Below the pieces are notes generated by a model, which worked only from the letters and a program-made list of their open reading frames with translations, searched no databases and had not been told where the DNA came from. This document shows positions 26,574 through 34,212 of a stretch of 64,000 nt of DNA, one piece after another. The translations under genes and the position numbers were made by a program. The stretch comes from Candidatus Protochlamydia phocaeensis (GTDB lineage: Bacteria; Chlamydiota; Chlamydiia; Chlamydiales; Parachlamydiaceae), in NCBI RefSeq assembly GCF_001545115.1, contig NZ_FCNU01000007.1, positions 310,001-374,000 on the forward strand. The letters are read 5' to 3'. Position 1 is the stretch's first letter. Each line of letters opens with the position of its first letter.

Positions 26574-28483
26574 AAAAAGATTTGCAATCCCAATTGACAA
26601 AGAATTTAGCCTTTTTACAAAAAATTGACTCAAAACTGGCCTTCCAGCTTCAGACAACCGATCCTAGCGACGTGCAATTTTGCCGGACGGAAGCGGGGGA
26701 ACTGAATTTAAAAAGAGAATATGAAGGCCAAACCTATTTTTACCACTCCCCCCTATCTGCGAAACAGGAAGCAAGGGACTGGTTCGAATCTCTCAATTTG
26801 CAGCAGGCCGAAATTCTCTACATTTATGGAATCGGATTGGGCTATTACTATGCCGCCGCCAAAGAATGGTTAAAAGAGCAAAAAAACCGCATGCTCATTT
26901 TTTTAGAAGAAGACATAGCCGTCCTTCATCGCTTATTTGAGACCGAGACAGGCTCGCACCTGCTTAAAGACCCGCAAGTCCAGCTTGTTTATTTTCAAGA
27001 TATGTCAGCAGAAAAAGCCCTTTTTAATGAATTATCATGGACCTATTTTGCCAGTCCCTTTGAAGTCGCTTGCTTAAAGCTTTATCAAGACGTCAATCCC
27101 TCGGGATTTTTGCAGCTGCACCATCAACTCTCTTATGATCTTATTGAAAAAAGGGCCTTTGTCGATGAATATTTCCAGTACGGAGTGCCTTTCTTTCGCA
27201 ATTTCTATCCCAATTTGTTCAGTCTGCCTAAGGCATATTTAGGCAATGGTCTCTTCAATCAATTTAGCCAAGTTCCAGCCATTATTTGCGGCGCCGGCCC
27301 TTCCTTAAATAAGAATATAGAATTGTTAAAAACTTTGACCGATCGTGCGCTTCTTTTTGCCGGCAGTTCGGCTTTAAATGCCCTCATTCCCAAAGAGATT
27401 ATTCCCCATTTTGGAGTCGCCATCGATCCTAATAGAGCCCAAGTGCCACGCGTAGCGGTGGCAGCTCCCTACCACGTCCCCTTTTTCTACCGCAATCGTT
27501 TGTTTCAAGAAGCCCTTCAGGCGATTTCCGGGCCCCGCTTGTATTTGACCGGAACAGGAGGCTATGATATTTCCACATGGTTTGAGGAACAATTGGGAAT
27601 AGAAGAAGAAAGCTTGGATGAGGGGCACAATGTCGTCAACTTTTGCATTGAAATTGCCCATGCTTTAGGTTGCGATCCCATTATCCTTGTAGGCGTTGAT
27701 CTGGCTTTTACAGATCAGCAGCACTACGCAGATGGCATTATCGCCAACCTTCAATTAACAGAAGAAGATTTTAAAACCCGCGAAGACTTCGATTCTCAAC
27801 CTTTGCTTAAAGAAGATATTCATGGAAAGCCCATTTATACGTTATGGAAATGGATCACAGAGTCTGAATGGATTGCAGAATTTGCCAAGAACCACCCCGA
27901 AGTCTCAATCATTAATGCAACCGAAGGAGGACTTGGATTTAAAGGCATTCCCAACCTAAAGCTTCAGGAAGCCGCCAATATGTTTTTGCGTTCGACAGAA
28001 GATTTTAAAACGCGCATTCATAAAGAAATTGAGAAGCATTCCTTATCCTTCATTCAGTCAACACAGCTAATCCATTTGCTCCGGCAATTGCAAAACAGCT
28101 TGGACCGTTGCATAGAACTGTTCAATAAATTGATCCAGGAAGGAGGACAATTAGCCGACCGCATCCAAAAAGGCCTTCCGGTTCCCGAGTCTCTTCAAAC
28201 GCCAGCTATTTCTCTTTTAGAGGCGGATGTGGAAGAACAAATCGGCTATCAGTATCTTATCGATACATTCAACCAAATTTATATTCGCGCCCACCACCGC
28301 ACCATTCAAAATTTGCGCTCGCCGAAGCGCAGGCTGCCCCCCAAAAAGCGCTTGCTTGAAACATTAGCCTTACAGAAAGAGCGGTTAAATTTTCTTCGCG
28401 ATGTTGCCCGTGTCAATCGGGAGCTGATTCAGCGCGCCCTCGATGGACAAGCCAAACAAGGAGAGGCCGGTTTCAACCTATAA
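26570..28483 (+). CDS. Maf-like (DUF115/MptE-like) protein without MORN repeats, paralogue 3
   Basis: 637 residues. The core matches its two neighbours: ILYIYGIGLGYYYAAAKEWL (about 83-102), FLEEDIA, AIICGAGPSLNKNIELLK (about 238-255), HFGVAIDPN, IILVGVDLAFTDQQHYADG (about 369-387), and IINATEGGLGF. The helical C-terminal part resembles residues 480-620 of paralogue 1, but the protein stops where the MORN repeats would begin. It therefore shows the minimal form of the family. The ATG at 26,570 overlaps the previous stop (ATGA) and follows GAGGA. Its own TAA stop at 28,481 is the first codon-sized unit of a repeat-family-1 copy. One of the three may be the catalytic form and the others variants; this cannot be decided from sequence. 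Confidence 0.82.
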   Translation: MKKDLQSQLTKNLAFLQKIDSKLAFQLQTTDPSDVQFCRTEAGELNLKREYEGQTYFYHSPLSAKQEARDWFESLNLQQAEILYIYGIGLGYYYAAAKEWLKEQKNRMLIFLEEDIAVLHRLFETETGSHLLKDPQVQLVYFQDMSAEKALFNELSWTYFASPFEVACLKLYQDVNPSGFLQLHHQLSYDLIEKRAFVDEYFQYGVPFFRNFYPNLFSLPKAYLGNGLFNQFSQVPAIICGAGPSLNKNIELLKTLTDRALLFAGSSALNALIPKEIIPHFGVAIDPNRAQVPRVAVAAPYHVPFFYRNRLFQEALQAISGPRLYLTGTGGYDISTWFEEQLGIEEESLDEGHNVVNFCIEIAHALGCDPIILVGVDLAFTDQQHYADGIIANLQLTEEDFKTREDFDSQPLLKEDIHGKPIYTLWKWITESEWIAEFAKNHPEVSIINATEGGLGFKGIPNLKLQEAANMFLRSTEDFKTRIHKEIEKHSLSFIQSTQLIHLLRQLQNSLDRCIELFNKLIQEGGQLADRIQKGLPVPESLQTPAISLLEADVEEQIGYQYLIDTFNQIYIRAHHRTIQNLRSPKRRLPPKKRLLETLALQKERLNFLRDVARVNRELIQRALDGQAKQGEAGFNL

Positions 28484-28590
28484 ACAGGTATATTAAAATA
28501 GCTAATGGCTTAGATGCAGGCTCTTTTCCCTTAGGCATATCTCTAAATTCAACAACTTGAAGGAATATGCGAAGAGAGCCCCCTCGCCTT
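28481..28590. repeat. Dispersed repeat family 1, copy E (left end fused to a stop codon)
   Basis: TAAACAGGTATATTAAAATA then GCTAATGGCTTAGATGC starts exactly on the stop codon of Maf-like paralogue 3. GGCTCTTTTCCC and the later GAAGAGAGCC suggest a decayed inner inverted repeat. The right terminus is not recognisable. Confidence 0.7.
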
Positions 28591-28656
28591 GTTCGTCAAG
28601 GCAAATCACAAAAAAGGCTTGGGGGGTCTATTTTTAAATTGACCAAACCATCGACA

Positions 28657-29841
28657 CTACAAAAGCCGGCAAGCTTGCGCAATCTTCCACTCTTCTTGGG
28701 TATGAATAACGAGAGTGCGAATAGAGGCCCCTTCTGCTGAAATATCTTGATCCGGCTGGCAATTGAGATTTTTCTGCTCATCGATTTGAATGCCAAAACA
28801 GCTAAGCCCTCGGCAAGCCCCTGAGCGGATATAAGCTGCATTCTCCCCAACCCCCCCCGTAAAGCTCAATACATCAATTCCTCCTAAAGAAGCCATATAA
28901 GCTCCAATGAACGCTTTTAAACGGTAAATATACATCTGTAAGGCTAGCTGAGCCCGTTCGCTATTTTTAGCTAAAATTTCACGCATATCAGAAGAGCCAG
29001 TGATGCCTTTTAATCCCGACTCAAAATTTAAAATATGATCCAATTCTTGCGGCGACATGCCCTGCTCGCGCATGGCGTATAAAAGAATGCCCGGATCAAT
29101 CGAACCGCAACGCGATCCCATCATCAGCCCTTCTAAAGGCGTAAGTCCCATCGTCGTATCTTGGCTTTTTCCTTTAGAAATAGCGCATAAAGACGCTCCA
29201 TTGCCCAAATGGCAATTAATGATTTTCAAAGAAGAAGCCTCTCTTCCAAGAAAGCTTGCAATGCGCTCTGCACAATATTGATGGCTAATTCCATGAAATC
29301 CATACCTTTGCACACCCTTTTCTTTCCAAGAATAAGGAAGCGGATAAGTCTTTACAACATCAGGCATAGAAGTATGAAAAGCCGTATCAAAAACGGCAAT
29401 TTGAACCGCTTCGGGAAAGAATTTTTCCATCAATTCAATCCCCTCTAAATTAGCCGGATTATGAAGTGGGGCTAAAGGAATAAGCTGGCGAATGTGCGCT
29501 TTGACCTCTGCATTGACGCGAACAGGCTGTTGAAAAAGAGCTCCACCATGAACAACGCGATGTCCAATTCTTTCAATTTCCGAAAGCCCTTCTATGACTT
29601 GAGTAGGCCCGCTCCACAAACTTTTTATTAAACATCGAAGGCCTTCTTGTAAATCCTTGGCTTCTAATGACCGCGTAATCTTTTCTTCCTTTTGTCTTTG
29701 AATAGAAAAAAAACGGGATTTTTGTCCCCTCCCCCAATCTAAGCTTCCTTTCCATAAGGGATCGGCAAGTTCTTCGCCCTTTAAGTCAAACAAAGATAAC
29801 TTATGTGAGCTAGAGCCTACATTGACGACTAAAATTTTCAT
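28657..29841 (-). CDS. ackA: Acetate kinase
   Basis: Converts acetyl phosphate and ADP to acetate and ATP (reversibly). The 394-residue protein has the ASKHA-fold motifs of the family: MKILVVNVGSSSHKLSLF (acetate kinase signature 1, here with VGSSSHK in place of the usual GSSSIK/SLK), RIGHRVVHGG with the conserved His, APLHNPANLEGI, VFDTAFHTSMP, RYGFHGISHQYC with the catalytic region, HLGNGASLCAI, GLMMGSRCGSIDPGI, and FTGGVGENAAYIR. Length fits (about 400). It stands alone, with no pta neighbour in view. Environmental chlamydiae have broader central metabolism than Chlamydiaceae, in which I do not recall ackA. Confidence 0.95.
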   Translation of the reverse strand: MKILVVNVGSSSHKLSLFDLKGEELADPLWKGSLDWGRGQKSRFFSIQRQKEEKITRSLEAKDLQEGLRCLIKSLWSGPTQVIEGLSEIERIGHRVVHGGALFQQPVRVNAEVKAHIRQLIPLAPLHNPANLEGIELMEKFFPEAVQIAVFDTAFHTSMPDVVKTYPLPYSWKEKGVQRYGFHGISHQYCAERIASFLGREASSLKIINCHLGNGASLCAISKGKSQDTTMGLTPLEGLMMGSRCGSIDPGILLYAMREQGMSPQELDHILNFESGLKGITGSSDMREILAKNSERAQLALQMYIYRLKAFIGAYMASLGGIDVLSFTGGVGENAAYIRSGACRGLSCFGIQIDEQKNLNCQPDQDISAEGASIRTLVIHTQEEWKIAQACRLL

Positions 29842-30179
29842 GTGTTTGTCTCAATCGAATATTTAAAAACTTTATTCGGTTTACTACATCGGCTTTTTAT
29901 TGTTTAGCATTTTAGCTCTCCGCTGAAATGATTAGACTCTACCCTAATTTTTGCTTTCCAATGGCTAGTTCGTCCACCCCTCAAATCTGGGTCATTAGCG
30001 GTTTTAATACACCCTCTTACGTTAGGCCTTTTCTTTTAATTGCAAGATTTAAATCTCAAACAGTTAATTACAACCACCAAAATAATTATTAAAACATTTA
30101 ATACCATTGTTTTTTTAACAAAATAAAAATTATAATTAATATTAACAATGTTTGTCTTTTTATTATTAGGAGGAGAATA
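29842..30179. other. Divergent region with a repeat end and AT-rich leader
   Basis: 338 bases between ackA and the RasGEF-domain gene. It contains one right-hand terminus of repeat family 1 (29,983-30,020) and, from about 30,030, an AT-rich leader rich in TTAATTA-like words that ends in a strong AGGAGGAG ribosome binding site. No other gene is seen. Confidence 0.6.
29983..30020. repeat. Dispersed repeat family 1, copy F (right terminus only)
   Basis: GGTCATTAGCGGTTTTAATA then CACCCTCTTA is a near-consensus right end; its reverse complement begins TAAGAGGGTGTATTAAAAC. No matching left end is visible upstream, so it is a solo terminus. Confidence 0.75.
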
Positions 30180-32621
30180 ATGCATAATATCCATCCTCAC
30201 TCTCCTTCCCCTTCTTTGCTTACTCAGGAAGAAGCCAAAGCTCTAGCCGAGGCGAAAATTAGCGTTAAAGCTGAAGAAGGTCAAAAAATTGGAATTATTA
30301 CGACAGCAAGCGGACGTTCCTTTTCTGTTAAGTTAGTTAGCCGTGATGGTTCTTTTTTGAATCAGACCACTTTAGAGCAAATGGCTGGAAAGGTGGCTTA
30401 TATGCTTTTGCAAAACGGCTTATTAACCGATCAATTTCAGGGGGCCCGTATCAATCAAGAAGGAATTGCCTTAAAGAAGCATCAAGAAGGAAATAAGGCT
30501 CCTGAAGGAAACAAAACGCCAGAAAAGTCTTCCTCTAAGGAAGATATTCTTTATGATAATCCGATCAAGCATACGGAAGCTTCTTTAAAAGCTTATCAAG
30601 CTTTGACCACATTTGCTAGAGAACGCCTTACAAAATCCGAAGAATCAAATAGAGATACGAAGCCTTCGGATTTAGGCTCCCAAGCTCCCCTTCCGCTTAA
30701 AACCCCACAGTCTGACTTGCAAAATCCAAAGGCGCCTTTGTCTGGAACAGAAAAAGCTCCCTCTCCCCTTGCTTCTGAAGAGACGGAAAAAGCTTCTCAA
30801 AGGCCACAAACCATTGAAACGCCTCCTACCGAATTGCCCAAAGAGAAAAAGGAAGCCTTGCTTTCTAAAGAGGACAAGGACATCTATCGCAATAAGATTG
30901 ATCAATTAATGGAAAAATCCCTTGAACTTGCAACAGGAAACAAGCAGACCTCTCACAAACTGACCCTGCGGGATGGCGAGCTTCAAATCGCAGAAAGACG
31001 ACTCGGTGTAAAGGGCCGTCAAGGAACGAGCAAACAGGCCCGGCAGACAGCAAAAGAAACGATAGCTTTGTTAAAGATAGGCCTAGAAAACAACTTATTT
31101 AATCAGAATGACGTCAAAAAATTAGAAAATTTAAAAGAAAATTTAGCTAAGCAGCTTGAAGCGACTCTTAATAAGCAGCCTGAATTACAAGAGGAATTTG
31201 ATCAGGTTTTCGCTAATATAGATCAGCAAAAGGCCAATTTTCCCAAAGTTGAGACTTTTGCCGATAAAATAAAAGCGCTTCAACTACAAGCCGTGAAGGA
31301 AAGCAAGGAGGATCCCAAAGCCGGCTTAAAAGCCATTTTTAATTTTTTATTACAGCCCGAACAAAAAGAATTCCGCCAGCTCTTTGCTGCTGCAGGCCGT
31401 TCCATGTCCTTCATTAAGGAAGATAAAGACAATGTCGCCCTCCTAATTGATATCATGAAAGCGAAACTGGACGAGCATGTAAAAAAAAGAGAGGCGCACG
31501 AGCCGGGCAATCCCTATGACCTAAAGCCGGATGTCATTGCCGAAAAAGAGGTGATTTTTACCTTGGCACGGGAACTTGTTGAACGTGGGATGATTAATCC
31601 AGAGGATGTAAAAGATCTCGTTAAAATAGGAAAAGAAGATAAAAAATTTACCATCAAAGACTTAGCTTCAAATTTAGATCACGCTAAGCCAGCCGCTAAT
31701 CCCCAAGCAGCAAACATTGTTGCCAATTTAAAAGTGCAAGATTCCCAAGTCTCTATAAGGGAAGAGTTGCATAAGATAGCCAAAGGCAACGGAACCAAAG
31801 GATTTATGGAAAATTTCGCTAGCGATCTAAGCCGGCTATCGGCCATTGGCATAAAAAACATTCACTCTTCAGAGCTAAACAACCAGGCTTGGTCTAAAAA
31901 AGACAAAAGAGAGGAAACAAGTCCTAATGTCGTTTTCTCCACTCGGTTAACGAATCAAATTTCTGATATGCTTTCAACAAGCCTTGTTCTGAATGGTAGC
32001 TTGTCTCCTAAAGATCGCACGCGCCTTTATGAATTTTATGTTAAAACGGCCTATTATTTAGCCAACGAACATGTCCCTCGTGATTATAATACAGTCCAGA
32101 GCATTCTGGCAGCGATTGAAAATTCTTCCGTTTATAATTTGAGAAAACAAGACGAGGAAGTAGACGGAATCAAGCTATCCAAAAAAACAACAGAGCAATT
32201 AGAGGAGTTGAGATTTATATTTAATTCCTCCGGTTCATATAAAAATCAAAGAATAAGGTATCGCCAGGCCCAAGAAAGCGGAACCCCCTATATTCCTTAT
32301 TTAGGTACGATGCTGACGGATATGACATTTATCTTGGACGGTAATAAAGAAAAATTTGCAGAAAATACTCTACCCCAACAGGCTCAGGGACACGATATTT
32401 TAAATTTAGGAGCCCTTAAGCTTGCGGGGGGTGTCCATAGGGACTTAGAGCTAGCCCAGCAAATGATTGAAATTTCCAAACCTCCCCATAATATGAGCTC
32501 TCAACCTTCCTATGAGCCTCTCCACTACGATTTGCAGGGTCAATTATTGCAAATAGATTTCCCTAATGCGGATGAAATATTGGGAGAGCGAAGAAAAGAA
32601 CTTAGAAAGAAAAAAGCCTGA
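30180..32621 (+). CDS. Large protein with C-terminal RasGEF (CDC25-like) domain; candidate effector
   Basis: 813 residues. Residues about 550-770 read as a Ras guanine-nucleotide exchange domain. ELNNQAWSKKDK and SPNVVFSTRLTNQISDML match its beginning. LYEFYVKTAYYLANEHVPRD then YNTVQSILAAIENSSVYNL matches the 'fi.iA..l..l.Nfnt..aIl.aL.s..i..L' core, followed by YKNQRIRYRQA, then PYIPYLGTMLTDMTFILDGN (about 701-720), the most diagnostic RasGEF segment, and finally LNLGALKLAGG. Residues 90-240 are Pro/Lys/Glu-rich and disordered; 240-540 are helical and unassigned. There is no signal peptide. AGGAGGAG precedes the ATG at 30,180 after an AT-rich leader. Ras-type GTPases are eukaryotic host proteins, so a secreted effector acting on host Ras-like GTPases is the natural inference. 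Legionella RasGEF-domain effectors are the known precedent. Confidence 0.78.
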   Translation: MHNIHPHSPSPSLLTQEEAKALAEAKISVKAEEGQKIGIITTASGRSFSVKLVSRDGSFLNQTTLEQMAGKVAYMLLQNGLLTDQFQGARINQEGIALKKHQEGNKAPEGNKTPEKSSSKEDILYDNPIKHTEASLKAYQALTTFARERLTKSEESNRDTKPSDLGSQAPLPLKTPQSDLQNPKAPLSGTEKAPSPLASEETEKASQRPQTIETPPTELPKEKKEALLSKEDKDIYRNKIDQLMEKSLELATGNKQTSHKLTLRDGELQIAERRLGVKGRQGTSKQARQTAKETIALLKIGLENNLFNQNDVKKLENLKENLAKQLEATLNKQPELQEEFDQVFANIDQQKANFPKVETFADKIKALQLQAVKESKEDPKAGLKAIFNFLLQPEQKEFRQLFAAAGRSMSFIKEDKDNVALLIDIMKAKLDEHVKKREAHEPGNPYDLKPDVIAEKEVIFTLARELVERGMINPEDVKDLVKIGKEDKKFTIKDLASNLDHAKPAANPQAANIVANLKVQDSQVSIREELHKIAKGNGTKGFMENFASDLSRLSAIGIKNIHSSELNNQAWSKKDKREETSPNVVFSTRLTNQISDMLSTSLVLNGSLSPKDRTRLYEFYVKTAYYLANEHVPRDYNTVQSILAAIENSSVYNLRKQDEEVDGIKLSKKTTEQLEELRFIFNSSGSYKNQRIRYRQAQESGTPYIPYLGTMLTDMTFILDGNKEKFAENTLPQQAQGHDILNLGALKLAGGVHRDLELAQQMIEISKPPHNMSSQPSYEPLHYDLQGQLLQIDFPNADEILGERRKELRKKKA

Positions 32622-32725
32622 GGGCATCTCAGCATTCGTAATTTCTCACTAGAAAGCTGTATGCCTGCCTCTCTTTATTGAAGGCCGATTGAGTCTAAAA
32701 ATTGATTTCTTGCAAGCCGCGTTCT

Positions 32726-32880
32726 TAAAAGCCGCGCTAAAACCCATCATATAGGAGGCTATTTTCCCTAAAGGCCAACGTAGCAGGCAATATTGAGTGA
32801 ATATAGCCCGCCCTATTACATCGGTTCTTAGGGAAAAGCCCTCGAAGCTAGGTCATTAGCAATTTTAGAACAACCTCTTA
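32726..32880. repeat. Dispersed repeat family 1, copy G (right end fused to the ctcC stop)
   Basis: Read on the minus strand it begins TAAGAGGTTGTTCTAAAATT then GCTAATGACCTAG, and its first TAA is the ctcC stop codon. The centre has GCAGGCAATATTGAGTGAATAT then AGCCCGCC, the same hairpin core (…tattgagtg…) as copy B. The left end TTAAAAGCCGCGCTAAAACC is a diverged terminus. Confidence 0.75.
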
Positions 32881-34206
32881 GGTCAAATTATATTCTTGCA
32901 GTTTGCTGCGTAGCTCCTTGAGGCTGATTCCCAATGTTTCAGCCGCTTTTGTGCGGTTCTGATGCATCTGCAAAGTCTCGACAATGAGCTGTTTTTCCAG
33001 CTCTTGAATCGTTTTGCCTGCTATCATATTGACTCCCGCCTCTTCTAGATAGAGGTGATCGCCTTGAATCACTTTTCCCGGATCCATCACGATCGAACGC
33101 TCGATGACATTGGCAAGCTCGCGCACATTACCCGGCCATCGATACTGGAGCAGCTTATTTTGCGCTTCCGTGCTGAGTCTTTTTCTTTCCAAGTGGTTTT
33201 CCCGGCACATCCGTTCCATGAAGTGTTCAGCTAAGGGGATAATGTCTTCCCGCCGCTCTCGCAAAGGGGGCAGATAGATGGGAACGACATTTAAGCGATA
33301 ATAAAGATCTTCGCGCAAGACTTTACTGGCGATCGCCTCCTTCATGTCGCGGTTGGAGGTGGAAATCAAGCGGACATCTACTTTAATCGGTTTGGAACCG
33401 CCTACGCGCTCAAACTCTTGCTCTTGGGTGACGCGTAGCAGCTTGGCTTGCAGCACGAGAGGGATTTCCGTAATTTCATCTAGAAGAAGAGATCCTCCAT
33501 TAGCAAGCTCGAAGCGTCCTAGCCGCTTTGTCGAAGCGCCTGTAAAAGCCCCTTTTTCGTGACCAAAGAATTCCGATTCGACCAAGGTTTCGGGAACGGC
33601 AGCGCAATTGACTTTGATAAAGGGTTGATTGGCCCTCGGTGAGCTATAGTGAATGACATGGGCAATGACTTCCTTTCCCGTTCCCGTTTCTCCATTAATA
33701 AACACATTAGCGTTGCTTTTGGCAATTCGTTCGATATCTTTTAGGACTTGCTTCATTGCTGGACTTTCGGCAATGACTTCCCGCGCATAGCGATTTCCCG
33801 CAACTTGTTCGCGCAAGTAGTCGTTTTCTTCGACTAAGGCAACATGCTGATTAGCCTTTTCAATATTAGCTAGGAGGCTTTCAAGGGAAAAAGGCTTAAT
33901 CAAATAATGAAAAGCTCCCGCTTTCATTGCTTCAACGGCATTCTCGATTGTACCAAAGGCAGTAATAACAATGACGAGCGTGCGAGGAGATAGCTCCTTG
34001 ACTTTGCGTAAGACATCCATGCCGGACAGACCCGGCATTTTCATATCTGTAATGACCATGTCAAAAGCTTGATCTTGTAAAAGCTTGACAGCCTTTTCTC
34101 CATTTTCAGCAGCAACAGCCTCAATATTTTTCCGCTTAAGGGCTTCGACCAGGAAATTTCTCATTAACAGCTCATCATCAACCACGAGGATTTTTTCAAT
34201 AGACAT
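32878..34206 (-). CDS. ctcC: Sigma-54-dependent response regulator CtcC (AtoC/NtrC family)
   Basis: Enhancer-binding-type activator of sigma-54 RNA polymerase. Of 442 residues, 1-120 are a receiver domain (VVDD at 8-11, phosphorylatable Asp54 in MVITDMKMPG). About 140-375 form the AAA+ domain, with Walker A GETGTGKE near 171-178, the sigma-54 contact loop GAFTGA near 216-221, LLLDEITEIP (Walker B) and GNVRELANVIERS. About 415-440 form a Fis-type helix-turn-helix (NRTKAAETLGISLKELRSKLQEY). From memory, C. trachomatis CtcC is shorter and has been described as lacking the DNA-binding part; here it looks present. It is the second gene of an operon with the sensor kinase, 6 bases downstream. The stop codon coincides with the end of a repeat. 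Confidence 0.94.
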   Translation of the reverse strand: MSIEKILVVDDELLMRNFLVEALKRKNIEAVAAENGEKAVKLLQDQAFDMVITDMKMPGLSGMDVLRKVKELSPRTLVIVITAFGTIENAVEAMKAGAFHYLIKPFSLESLLANIEKANQHVALVEENDYLREQVAGNRYAREVIAESPAMKQVLKDIERIAKSNANVFINGETGTGKEVIAHVIHYSSPRANQPFIKVNCAAVPETLVESEFFGHEKGAFTGASTKRLGRFELANGGSLLLDEITEIPLVLQAKLLRVTQEQEFERVGGSKPIKVDVRLISTSNRDMKEAIASKVLREDLYYRLNVVPIYLPPLRERREDIIPLAEHFMERMCRENHLERKRLSTEAQNKLLQYRWPGNVRELANVIERSIVMDPGKVIQGDHLYLEEAGVNMIAGKTIQELEKQLIVETLQMHQNRTKAAETLGISLKELRSKLQEYNLT

Positions 34207-34212
34207 AGTGCC

